Source: Rhodamnia argentea
Lineage: Eukaryota; Streptophyta; Magnoliopsida; Myrtales; Myrtaceae
NCBI RefSeq assembly: GCF_020921035.1
Contig: NC_063152.1
Span: forward strand, 29,139,903 to 29,203,902
Length of the DNA stretch: 64,000 nucleotides
Direction of reading: 5' to 3'
Both the position numbers and the translations under genes were made by a program. This document shows, piece by piece, positions 32,867 to 45,078 of this stretch. The first letter of the stretch is position 1. Every line of letters starts with the position of its first letter. Below the pieces are notes generated by a model. The model ran no database searches. It was not told where the DNA came from and saw nothing but the letters and a program-made list of their open reading frames with translations.

Positions 32867-35800
32867 ATGTACAACTCCACCGCGAGACGAGCTAAACGTG
32901 GTTCGCGGCCTCACCGAGGCTCCCGCGCCGATGGAAACTTGAGAATCAAGCCCCTCGGCGGCGGCGGCGGCGGCGGCCGGCGATCGGAATTGGAATCTCC
33001 CGAAACGGAGATTGATCACCAGTCTCTCCCCTCCACTTCTCTGCAAGGGGCTCGCTCAAGGCCCCGAGGCTCCCGGAACCCGCGGAGCCGCCGGTGGGCG
33101 CCGCGCGATCGGTCGAATGCTCGGTCCGCCGAGAGCTCCGACGTGGACCAGTCGGAACCGGAGCTGCCGAGCTCGTCGAACCGCGAGGAGAGGCCGGTGA
33201 GCGGTGACGACGCGGTTGCGCTGAGCTCTGATGAGGAAGTGGGCGGAGACGTGGCGGCAAACGGGAGGGAAGCGAGGGAGGTGAGTGGAGCCGTGGACAA
33301 TGTTGTGTCGAAGTTGGAGGAGTTGACGTTGGGGATGGAGGAGCCGGAGTTGGAGGAAGAGCAGCTGAATTCCAACGATCAATTCCAGGAGGACGAGGTA
33401 TGTGACTTTGACGGAGGCTTTTTGGTTTCTTGCTGTCTTTCAATCATCTGCTGCAGAGGAGTTGGTAATAAACGTGCAAGTAATGTCACTGAAATTTGTT
33501 GGTATGAAGAAAACAAACGTGGGTAGGCATAAATGGCCGAACTGTGGATATTGAGAATGAACAAGCATTGGACGATGGTGTGGCTGGCCAAAGAGTTTTC
33601 TTCGAGCCTTGATATAAATTACAAAGGCAGAGATGTCTAAAGTGAGCAGGTTTGCGATATCATAAGGTTCCTTTTGGGTCTCTAAAATCTGATTTGCTTG
33701 TGATACCTCAACAGGTCCACTAAATGAGGAGACTACGTAATCATGCATTGTGAATATGCTGCTTTTGCTTGGTTTTTATAAAATCAACAGGATAGCCCCA
33801 ATAGAGTGATGTAGTGTATGTTAAGATTCGGCGCACAATCAATACGAAATAAAGCGTAAAATACGAGAAAGAGAAATCGAGACAGAAGGTTTTGTCATGA
33901 TTCACCTTAAACTAGGCTACATTCAGCAGAGAGGATTCGATTATAATTAGTACCTCGCATCTCTCGTTACATCTCTCAATTATAAGAGAAAAATGTATTA
34001 TATAATAGTAGTTATTTATGAGCACAAGTCTAAACTACCAATAAGAAAATGGATTAAAACTATAAAAGTCATCTGATGTCTAATAGGCATGCTCCTTTAG
34101 ACCCTCACTGCGGACCCACATGCTTTCCTTGCTGAGGGGGAGTATGAACCGCACCTCAATGTTCTCCCATCGATGAATACTTCATATGCTTCTTCAAACC
34201 CAACACAATTGTACACCATTCGAACTTTTTGTCCTCACTTGCCTTGGTAAAAAAATCTTTGCTATTCACCCTTGTATCAACTTTACGTAGCACTACAACT
34301 TTCTCTTCTACTTTCTCGGATGAAGTGATATTGTATGTCGATGTGCTTTGTTCTTGCATGAAATCTAGGATTTTTAATCAAGAATATAGCATTATGGCTA
34401 TCGTACCCAATCTTCACTCCACGTTGTGTAAAACCAAGCTCTTTTCACAATCTGCGCTTCTAGATTACTTCCTTAGCAATATGAGTAAGAGCCATGCACT
34501 CTGCCTCAGTAGTAGATAAAGTAATTGTGCTCTACCTTTGCTCATCCAACTTACAGCTCCGCCGAATGAGGAAACAACATATTCGTTGGTTGACCTCCTA
34601 CTATCAATGTCACCTCCCTAATCAGCATCAACAAAACATTTCAGTTCTAACGCTTGTTGTCCCTTTGAGCTTTTCTTGTCTACATAATATAGCTCAAAGT
34701 CGGATGTACCGTGAAGATAACGAAGCATCTGCTTTGCTGCCATCCAATGCTTTGTTCCCGAATTTGACATATATTTGCTCAATATTCCCACTGCTTAAGC
34801 AATATACGGACGGGTACACACCAAGGCACGCATCAAGCTCCCTTCTGCGCTTGCATAAGCGATTATTACTATCTCTTCAGCTTCCTCTTCGGTCTTGGGA
34901 CACTGGAGCACCGATAACTTACAACTTCTGGACATAGGGGTCTTTACTAGTTTATAGTCTATCATGTTAAACTTCTTCAACACAATTTCAACATATTTCT
35001 TCCGATTGAGCTACAACTTCCCATTCTCATGCTTCCTTTTTATCTGCATGCCCAAGATGAAGTTTGTCGGGCCTAAATCTTTCATCTCAAACTGTTTTGC
35101 CAATATTTCTTTCGCAATGTTGATCATTCTTGTACTATTCTCAACCATATCATTGACATATAAGGTTAAGATAACAAAATCATCATCTAACCTCTTCACA
35201 TGGACATAATGATCAGCATCACAACGAACAAGCTAGTCTTCAAGGCATATGAGTCGAACTTCCGGTACCACATTCTTGGATATTGTTTCAAACCATACAA
35301 AGACTTGTTCGGTTTGCAAACAAAATCTTTTTTTTCTCTAACCATAAACCCTTCCGGTTGCTTCATCTAAATATCCTCCTCCCGGTCACCACGTAGGAAT
35401 GCTGTTTTTACATCAAGTTGCTCTACCTCCGGATTGTATGCGGTTGCTATAGATACGACGAGTCTTGTGGAATTCAATTTAGCAACAAGAGAAAAAATTT
35501 CACCATAATCGACTCCCTTTATCGGCGAATATCCCATCCTAACCAAACGAGCTTTGTATCTTTCTATATCTCCATTTGCAGACATCTTCTTCTTGAATAT
35601 CCACTTGCAACCAATTGCATTCCGATCTGCAGGTAGTTTTACCATACTCCACGTTATGTTTTTATCTAACGAATCCATCTCATCTTACATGGCTTTCTCC
35701 CAAGCGAGACCCCCATGCTTTCCTATCGATGGGGAGTATGAACGACACCCCAATAGTATATACGTAATTAGATAGCCAAATCCAGCAAAAGGTGCCATAA

Positions 35801-38800
35801 TTGGTGACTTGTGGTGCTATTGTAGTTTCATTGTCATGAATTTATCCAGTTATTTTAATTGGTAGAAATCTTATTTTTCTTGATGGACTCTCTATGAGCC
35901 GTTTGGCCAAGAATAGCATAGCTAACTGAAAATTTATTCACGAGGCAGCTAAGTTGCAATAACAAGTTGAAAACTTTTGAAGGCCTGGTTTTGAGGCTTA
36001 TGTTTTTCTGTTGGTGGCTTGTGATGGGAGTGGTCAACCCATGTTTCTTTTTGGTGGAGCAATACAAATTTTTTTACTCACCAAAAAAAGAAGTTGAGTT
36101 CTTGGAGACATTTGTATATTCCACATGATGTTTGTGCATTTATAGTCATTGTAATGTATATGAGCAGCGATTGGAACTAGATTTTTAGATTATTTGTGCA
36201 ATTCAATAGGTGACTTTCTTGTTCTGAAATTAACTTGTGGGTAAAAGGGTGGGAAGACTTTGACATCTTTAATTAAGCTTGTTGACAGTTACAGAATATG
36301 GTAGCTTCTGCATGTCTTCTTTCTTATCCTCAATTTTATTGCAGTTGCTTGTGATGGAATCAATATATGGAGATAATGTCTTTATCCTTGACCGAAGGCG
36401 GGGTTCTCGGTTTTTTAAGGTTTGTCGAGAAGCTGAAAGCACTATATCATGGAATTTTCCAAAAAGAAAAAATCTGACCCTCGTGTGACATTTTTGCAGA
36501 TTTATATTGACGTCGAGGTTGCTAATCAGATTAGAGTAATTGCTAGGCTGAATCCGTCCAGTGATCTTACCATCACAAGTGGCAATTCAGATGGTTTTTC
36601 TTACTCTTTCGAAGTCCAGCACCTTCCTCCAATTGTGCTGACATGTCTATTACCTAAGTCGTACCCCAGTCATGTTCCTCCTTGCTTTACCATCTCTGTC
36701 CAGTGGTTGGCTCCCATTAAAATCTCTAGTTTATGCTCCATGCTTGACTCTATATGGCAAGAACAACCGGGGCAAGAAGTTGTATATCGTTGGGTCGAAT
36801 GGCTCCAGAGCTCCTTGCTTTCTTATCTTGGATTTGATGAAATAGTAGATCTTGGTCCTTATGGAGTAAGAGGAACTGGAGATAAGCGTGCAATTTCAGG
36901 AAGTGTCTCTCCCGATGTCGATATTCCCTCCATTAGAAGTTATAATGATGGCAAGTGCCACGAGAACTTCTTGAAGAACTTGCATGAATGCTGCATTTGT
37001 TTCAGTGAGTATGCAGGTGATTACAAAGCCTTGTCTTGACTCTATGCTTTATTATCCCCGTTGAAACTTCTTGAGGCTCAAATCTTTTTTCGGTGTAAAG
37101 CAACATGTCTTTGCTCTACCATCCCCAGTGAAACTTCTCGAGTTAAAGCTCATATCCCTTTTCGGTGTAAAGTAATGTGTGGACTTTTGCATTTTTTATA
37201 TCGTTGTCTATTGTAATAGGCTCATAGATGTTATATCCGACTTGAGAAGCAGGTGAAACAAGCTTCTATGAAATGTTAATGAAGTTATTTCTGTTGGAGC
37301 TTTATGCTAGCTCTTTGAAGATTCTTCATAAGAATGGTTGTTATGGAAATTTCTGAGGACTTCAGGGTTGTCCAAATTCTGCAAGTGGTCTTCATTGATG
37401 CACTATGGTTTTTCAAAAGTCTACTTGCATATTTCACTTGGAGTGGTGAATATCGATTTTTTTCTTACGCAGTGGCTAAGCACACTTGTCATGTCTCATT
37501 AAACTATTAAATCCTCTTGCTTGATTGATTTCTCCTCAACTACCCAGGGACGGAGTTCATCAAATTGCCATGTCAGCATTTCTTCTGCTGGAAATGTATG
37601 AAGACTTGTGCTGATTTGCATGTCAAGGAAGGAACAGTATACAAGCTTCACTGTCTTGCTTCGGAATGTGGGGGTATGGTCCCACCTAGTTTGTTGAAAC
37701 GGCTACTTGGTGATGAAGAGTATGAGCATTGGGAGTCTTTAATGTTGCAAAAATCCCTTGAGTCAATGTCTGATGTAGCATACTGTCCCAGATGTGAAAC
37801 ACCATGTATAGAGGATGACGATCAACATGCCCAATGCTCAAAATGCTTCTTCAGCTTTTGCACTCTTTGCAGGGAGAGGCGACATGTAGGTGTTGAATGT
37901 TTGACACCAGAAGTAAAACTGCGCATCTTGCAGGTAATACTTGCATGATGGCCACAAGTTACTGTACAACGTAATTCTTCGATGACAACCCTTTTGGGTT
38001 AGTGTGATGCATGAAAGGATGAGAAAAATTACAAGGAAGTGGAGAAAATGGCTTGACCAATCTTTGCTTGGATGTGAAATATTGATAGCTTTGCTTATGT
38101 GTGGAATTTCTATTTCTTCTGAGAAATCTATCTCAACATTCCATTGTTAGATTAATTGGACTTGCTTGTTGTTTGCTTTTCTTGTTCATGTGATGCCCTC
38201 TTGTGGAAACCTTACGGTATGTATATGATATCAGAAGGAAACTAACACAGCACAAGCCTAGACTCTAGAGTAATTACTTGATGACTTCAGTTGATGCCAG
38301 TTATGGTTTCTTAAAGTCCTATATGCGATAGCTTTTCTTTAGGTTGCAAGCTCTGTGATTTTACTTTCTATGAGCTGAGCTTGGAGTGGCTTTGATGACT
38401 TGGTCTTTAAGATCAATTATGTGCTCCATATGCATTCAGGTGCTTACGTGTGGTTTTTAATGCACTTTGTCGCTGCCTATGTGAGACCTACATCCTTTTC
38501 TAATTGAATGACAGGCTGTAGAAGTTCTATGTATTAGTCCTATAGAGGCAGCAGTTCTGCTCTAGCTATTGATTGTTGTCATGTGTCCCATCGAATATGA
38601 TAAGATTAATTTCATGCATTCTAACTCTACAATGTTGGCGTAGGGTAACAAATAAACCAAGTTCCTTTAGTGTAATTAATTTTTCTAAGCGGCAGAATTT
38701 TTCCCTCGAGGCTCATTTAGGGTGCTAATTTTAGTGTTTTGTCAGTATGTTTATCAACTAACATGTAGGGTAGCCTTTTTTGGGACAAAAACCCTTGCAC

Positions 38801-40504
38801 ATGGAAGAACCGATTTCCTGACTTGTTCGCCAATCATAATTTTGGTTGTTTAGATTTATGGGCCATCAAGCTGTGGTTATTCGATGGAATTGGCGGCTAA
38901 AAAGCATCTGTAGTTTAGTTGCCCAACTCATATTTTGCACTTATTTCTTGCTGCATCAACTCACACCTTCGTTTTTTTTTTTTTGGTAAGGCTCACACCT
39001 TCGTTTTTTTTTTTTTGGTAAAGCTCACACCTTCGTTGTTTTTTTTTTTTTGGTAAGGACTCACACCTTCGTTGTTGTACTTGCTTATTATCAAGAATCA
39101 GGGAATTTATGGGTTTTCCAAAAATAACATGTCATTTATGTCCTTTGCATCCAGGAACGCCAAAGTTCATCCCAACTTAAGGATGAGCAAAGACGAGTGG
39201 AGCGTGAATTAATCAATGAACTTTTAAGTGTCAAGGTAATCAATAAGATTGCCAAACAATGCCCCTCTTGTAAAATGGCGATTTCTCGAACTGAAGGTTG
39301 TAACAAGATGGTATGCGAAAATTGTGGGCAGTACTTTTGTTATTCCTGCAATAACGCAATTGATGGATATGAGCATTTCAGGTCAGCAACGACTTCTGAT
39401 GAGTTTTTGACACCCTTCTCATTATGATAAATCGGAGGTTCAGTTCTTACTTTGACGAACTAATTATCTTGTTCTATCTGAAGGGATGGAACATGTGAAC
39501 TTTTTCCAGAGCAAGAAATTCGGCAATGGGAAGATCGAATGAATGTTCGCCAGTTGGTTGGTCAGGTTCAGGCTGAACCTTTTGCTAATCACGGCCAGAC
39601 ATGCCCAAGTTGTCGTCAGTTTAATGCGAAGGTCAGCATCGAACATCCAACTGCTCAATTGTTTACTTAAATTTGTAGCCTCCCTACAACTTGGCATTTC
39701 TTAGAGCGGCAATATGTTAATTGAACAATTTCTTTGGGCACAGTAATATGGTTGGCAGAATCTCCGGAATCTGAATTTTGGACAAATTGTGTGTGCCAAT
39801 ATGTGATATCTACTTGCAGCTCTTCCTGTAAAGTCAAGAAGGATGGTTTCTCTCTGTTTAGGTCGTTTCTAGCCAAAGAGTAGATAGATAGAAGAATACC
39901 AAACAAATGTGCTGTTCATCTCTTGTTTTCAGTATTCTTCATAATATGCTCTTTTCTCAGGATTGGCAGCAAAAGAAAAAGTTGAGAACATGATTGCATT
40001 ATAGTTCGTGTTATACTGGAGGATGAAAATGAGAATTCGGTGTTTCACTCAAAATGTTACTTGTTGCCTCCTTTTAGGATTTCCTCCTTGGAGAGTATGA
40101 TATGATTTTAATTTAGCAGTCCATGACTATCTCTGCAATTATATTGCAGTGATAATCAACTCTTGTCAACTGAAATTAGCCAATTAGGTGGTGCTTACAC
40201 AAAATAGTAATAGTTTACCATGCTATCAAGTATTTGTCATTGTCAGACTTTTGGAAAATTACAGCAAAATGGTTGAGTTTATAGGAAGGGACTCAAAAAG
40301 GAGTTGCTTCTCCACTCATTTCTCAATTATTCCAGTAAAAACCAGTCATTCTTATTACCATTTCCATGCTCACAGATTGGCAACAACAACCATATGTTCT
40401 GCTGGGCATGTCAGACACACTATTGCTACCTATGTAAGAAGATTGTGAGGCGTGCATCTGAGCACTACGGGCCCAAAGGATGCAAGCAGCATACTCCAGG
40501 ATAG
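32867..40504 (+). CDS. RBR E3 ubiquitin ligase, RNF14-like
   Basis: Seven exons (32867-33397, 36345-36419, 36500-37016, 37548-37933, 39155-39381, 39484-39631, 40376-40504) encode about 670 aa with all phases consistent. Exon 1 is a disordered, Arg/Gly-rich then acidic region including a poly-Gly run. Exons 2-3 encode an RWD domain (about 178-330, [14 protein letters not shown] start). RING1 starts at [10 protein letters not shown] (about 366) and continues in exon 4, with the IBR around CPRCETPC...[13 protein letters not shown]2 in exon 5 carries [17 protein letters not shown], where Cys552 is the expected catalytic thioester cysteine. The tail has [17 protein letters not shown] plus RBR is the RNF14 architecture: the enzyme takes ubiquitin from an E2 onto its cysteine before transfer. 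Intron 1 is 2.9 kb and carries an antisense copia fragment. Confidence 0.9.
33818..35757 (-). mobile_element. Ty1/copia retrotransposon remnant in RBR intron 1
   Basis: On the minus strand, broken frames follow the copia pol order: reverse transcriptase start ([52 protein letters not shown] at 35678-35367), its second half ([27 protein letters not shown] at 35199-35011), then [17 protein letters not shown] (34983) and an RNase H end ([13 protein letters not shown] near 34270). Stops and frameshifts separate them. Integrase and gag are absent, so the copy is 5'-truncated. The stretch 33818-34140 may be 3' LTR; I saw no matching 5' LTR. Confidence 0.8.
38961..39075 (+). repeat. T-rich tandem repeat in RBR intron 4
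   Basis: Three full copies and one partial copy of a 32-36-base unit: TCACACCTTCG, a run of T, then GGTAAGGC. It lies about 80 bases before the exon 5 acceptor region. Each unit contains a pyrimidine tract and a GGTAAG donor-like motif, so it might add weak decoy splice sites. Confidence 0.85.
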
Positions 40505-42737
40505 GCACAAACATGGACTATGCGTAAGGCTATCTTCAAAAATGAAAATGCTGCATGTACTGAATGATAAATAATTTAACTGCGTTCCTTGATTTGGATC
40601 GATGAGATGGGTTGATCTGATCTTGTGCAGTTTTTCAAGTGAATCCTCTGGATAATGCAAATTGTGGTGTTTGGAGTCAGACAGGACATCATCTCTGCCA
40701 GATTTTTCCTGGGCAGCGAGTCCTTGCTTTTGATTCTTGAACAGACTCGTGGAGTATATCCCAAAAATCAAAATCATAAAGAAACATATGGAGCGAAGTA
40801 TGCATGTTGCTTCCAGCTTTATTCTCCACTGTGGAGTGAGTGGACGCATTTTTTTTGAGTGACGCGGTCAATGGGTTGCTGATTGGAACGCAAGAAATAA
40901 CGATTTTCAATGATATGTTTACTTTGGAGATTTGATCTCACTTGAGGCTTTTTTTCTGTTTATCGACTGCATTGTTGCTCTGCTCTTTGTGATGCAATGT
41001 ACCAAAACTCATCCATCTTCGATGACAGAAGGCATGAGACTCGGAGTGGTTTTCAGAAACCAAACAAAAAGTGGCGCATGAATTCCGAGTACGCCGAGAT
41101 AGGCAACTGAATCATCATCTGTCGCTCGTATGATTCTGTCCGATGAATCGAATGTCCTTTGGAGTCGGGAGCAATCCATGAATCTGTGTTTTTTTTCCGG
41201 TTTCCACTCGTTAAAGAAGAAAGAAGGTAACCGGCGGAAATGCGGCAATTTCAGCAGAAGCAACGATGGATATGCTCATTCTCCAATTTAGGGATGCGCA
41301 CATGATAATATGTTGGTATATTCCCATATGCCTCTAGCTCACTTGGATAGAATCTTTTATAATGTTTGATGTCGCCGATCAACGCCAATGCTTGAAATGA
41401 TTGGACACCACTGGGAGGATTTGCCGAAGATATTTTCCCAGCTGACGTGTGACGGCCGTGTTTAAATAAGGAATAGAGCCAAGAATGAGTGGCCCCACAC
41501 ACTCTTATTTTAAAGGTGTGAACCCGAGACATCATAGAAGAGGCTGTCTAAGTCAAAACACAGCTTGACTCGAGACCAGGAAGTACTCAACTTTCAAGTT
41601 CGGTGCGGTTGCATGTGTTCAGTGCAAGAATATTGACGCAAAATTTGCTCCAAAATCCATGGTTCAGCCTTTCGCTAGTGTTTTTCAGTGTCTGTGATTG
41701 ATAGGGTAAAGAGCTCAACCCGCTTCCATGCCAAAGCATCAAAAAGCAAAAGGAATATTAGCATCAGCACCGTCACAACTCGTGCACGTGTCACGGGCCG
41801 ACTGATCCTTGGTTGAGCAATAGCCTCATCAGCACTTGGCAAGTTGAGAATGCTAGGTCGGCTTTCCTTTTATAGTAGTTCATAATGACAGTATGGCAAA
41901 TTGAATCAACATATCGGATCGTACCACGTTGAGCTATGGCAAATCGAATCAACATATCGGATCATATCACGTTTAGTTTAGCTCAAGCATCCAGTCATTT
42001 TAAATTAGACACAGAATGCTTTGGCACAACAACCGATTTGAGCATGACATGGCCTCATCGGGAAAGTGACATTAACTCCCAATTAATTTTTGAACGGGAG
42101 ACCCTTTCCTCTTGCCTTTAGAGCTTCTCAGAGTATAACCATCCTATCTTATATCTCCTAATACAAACTATAATGACGCTACTGCTACGAATCAGTTGTA
42201 TCTCCCCTTCTGTATTACTCACTCTTCACCTCGACACCACAAGCTCCACTCACAATGGTACGTGAATACGGGAGAATTCGATCCGTTGGATCATGAAACT
42301 TCCGGTCCGTGACGCGTGCATGTGGAGGCAACAGTCATTTCCTACTTAGAGGGTCGAATAGGAACACCCATAGCCACAACACTGATAGTGGTACATGGGA
42401 CCGACGATTTCGCAAGTGGCTTGTTCTGTCGGAAGATAATCATGCACATTTATGAGCAGAGCCTTACGGTCGAAGCCAGGCTCCACGGACCATGAAGCCA
42501 AACAATGTCGAAATCATCACTTTGTCTATATGAGTGTTTGCTTTCCATCTCCCAACCAATAATTATATTCCGTAATCATGCTTTTCTTGGCAAATTTATT
42601 CCCCTGCCTGTCCTATTCTCCGATTAGGGTTTAAGTAGATAGATAGAATTCTATATGCGACAAACTACGAGGAGTTTATTTCAGATGATGACCTCTTCTA
42701 TTGCTTAAGAGATAGTTCCCAAGAAATTTTTAAATTT
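40505..42737. other. Gene-poor region after RBR gene
   Basis: Includes the RBR 3' untranslated region. An open stretch on the minus strand at 41535-41251 (94 codons) is not recognisable. Two direct 43-base copies sit at 41893-41978. I see no supportable gene. Confidence 0.4.
41893..41978 (+). repeat. 43-bp tandem duplication
   Basis: Two adjacent copies beginning ATGGCAAAT.GAATCAACAT, with copy 1 at 41893-41935 and copy 2 at 41936-41978 differing at a handful of positions. Confidence 0.85.
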
Positions 42738-43195
42738 TATTATAATTGTGTTAATTCAGTTATAATCCTTTTTTTTTTCAAATTCAATCCTAAATATTTT
42801 GTATTTGTGCTAATTCAATCATTCCGATTATTTTTTTGGCTCGAAATTGCTGACACTAGGTAAGCGACGACGACGTAGTAATTTTTTTTTTATGATATTT
42901 CAATATTTTTGTAATTTATCTCCTTTTATTTCTTTCCCTTTCTTTTTTTTCTCCTTCCATTCTTTCTCAGCCCGATTGTCGGACCTCGGTGAGGTTGACC
43001 TCGTCGGCGGGAGGAAGTATGAAGGGAAACAATAAATAAATAAATAAATTTGAATAATATTAAAATATTATTAAAAATTGATCACGGCAGCTAATTTCGG
43101 CCAAAATTAGTTGGAAAGACTGAATTTGCACAGACTCGAAACCTGTAGGATTGAATTTGCCGAAAAAAATTACGGCTGAATTGATATAATTAAGA
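42738..43195. mobile_element. Second foldback element with GC-rich core
   Basis: Left arm about 42738-42826 and right arm about 43112-43195 are inverted copies: both contain TTAATTCAG or TGAATTGAT-type ends, AAATTCAATCCTA and a CTAATTCAATCATTCC-like block in opposite orientation. The interior includes a GC-rich patch near 42965-43015 (GGACCTCGGTGAGGTTGACC). Arms resemble those of the 31552 element. No coding capacity. Confidence 0.7.
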
Positions 43196-45078
43196 CATAA
43201 GAGAACAAATTTTTTTTTTCCTGATGTGTTCACAACATTATTTTGGCAATTATTCCGATTACTTGGTGTCTAGTGTGGAAACAGACCAGTAAGATCGAAT
43301 CAGACGCGACCCAGCCACACACAATCATTGCGATATGCGACAACGGCCGATTGGAATTGACGGGTGGGGGACGAGAGACGCGGAAGAAGGACGACCCACC
43401 ATTTTTCCCATCGACCGGTAGTGATTCATCATCACGCTCCGGAAAGAAACCTGAAAAATCTTGAAAAAAAATTAAGGAGCCTTTCTTGGGATTTTGCTTT
43501 TCTACCGTGCTTTGTTACGAAACGTGGAAGCACTAGCCATGATAAAGATCCTCCGATGTTACGAACTTGTAATTGAGAATGAATCCGAGTGGATCGCTGA
43601 TACGTGACCACCACGCACTCGGTGGCGTCAGGGATCAATCGACATCCGACGCTTCAAATCGATACGCACCCCGCTCGTCGGAGATTTTTTTTTTTTTTTG
43701 GTCAACACAACATTTCATTCACCTTCTCGTTGAAACAAAAGAGAGAAGTATCTCGATTCAAACGGTATAACTTCGAATCAAAATAAATCCCGGGCAAATT
43801 CAAAACAGAACGAGCTCCGAATAATAAGAGAGATTATCGGAATCAAGTTACTGATCACGCGCTTAAAAAGCACGCTTGTGACTTCTTCAAACTGAAATCG
43901 ACGGCCCATCGCACGGACCGACTTATTGGCACGGAGGAAGAACCTTGCACTATCGATAGCGACCAAAGATGCACAGACGACGTCTTGGAGAGAGCGAAGC
44001 AATTATCGCCGAAGCTTCTTTGTCCTTATTCCAGGCCGACCGTCGCTACACAATTCTTATTGATCGTTTATGACAAAAATATGTCGAGGTGTCCGGTCCC
44101 AGGACAGCTGAATGGTCGGACTCTACTCTTTCCATCTGTCTGAATTTGCTCCATTTTACCTACCCATCTCTTTTATTAAATTAAATTAAAATCGAATTAT
44201 AAGCCAAAAAAAAAAAAAAAAGAACTTCGAAAATGACAAGCAGTTTGTCCTAATCAAATCAAGAGTGCCCTTTTTCTCTACGAAACGATGAGATGACATT
44301 CGAGCAAGCATGCGTTTGTCCTGCTCAGTTTGGACCCTCTCCATTGCTTTCAATTGAGTAATTTTGACCTCGATCGGCAGTTCGAAGTGCCGTGTCCGTC
44401 GCAAATTCAATGGCAAAATGGTCAAAAACGTTGTTAACATGCACATTGGAGGAGAAAACCACGTATCCGATAATCTATATAATCTCTAGTATGAAGCCAA
44501 ATTTATCGCGAGTTGGATGGTCCTCACGCTAATCGTTTTTGACAATAACGAGACAGTGGATAAGAATTCTGTCAAACATGAATACAAATGAAATTTGCCG
44601 AACGGGGTAGACATTACAAGGGGGAGTCAACAAAGGTAATCTTTCCTCGACTTTTTAATCCTAAGACAGAAAATTAGGTGAAAACTAACAACTTTACTCG
44701 TCCTTTTGTGGTGGGCTAGTTGCGGAGGAGGGGGGGACATCGGTGAGATCCAGCCCCAGTTCTGAGCTTGTGACTGGACTGGCACTATGCATGTGATATC
44801 GTACTCCGGAGACAATCGTCGTGGAATCACATCTTGACGCGAGTTCGATCCGTTCGGAAACAAGATTCGCCGAATGGAAATTAAACGATTCGTCAAGGCA
44901 TTACTCGTTCAGCTCAATATGTTACGATTACATTGTCACTTCAGCATACGAAAAAGTGGCTTTGAACAGGAAATTCGTAGATCGTTTAATTGATCGAATA
45001 AGAAAGGCTTTTTACATTTTAAGCACAGCTCTTTTCTTTTCTTTTCTTTTGTGATACACGTGTTCCCCAATTAGAATA
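43196..45078. other. Intergenic region
   Basis: No gene recognised. A poly-T run at about 43687-43700 and a poly-A run near 44206-44221 suggest old retroelement tails. A minus-strand open stretch at 44002-43778 (74 codons) has no recognisable domain. Confidence 0.4.

Noticed and set aside
32946..33443. 165-codon and 119-codon minus-strand frames over RBR exon 1
   Set aside because: They are shadows of a GC-rich, low-complexity coding exon on the plus strand, which has consistent splice phase and joins an RWD-RBR protein.
33818..34140. A complete LTR pair for the copia remnant
   Set aside because: I could not find a matching second LTR or clear TG...CA ends, so only a possible 3' LTR remnant is mentioned.
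38961..39075. CRISPR-like array
   Set aside because: Units are contiguous T-rich repeats without unique spacers, in a plant intron.
41251..41535. 94-codon minus-strand frame as a gene
   Set aside because: No domain, no splice partners and composition like surrounding intergenic DNA; possibly a decayed repeat.
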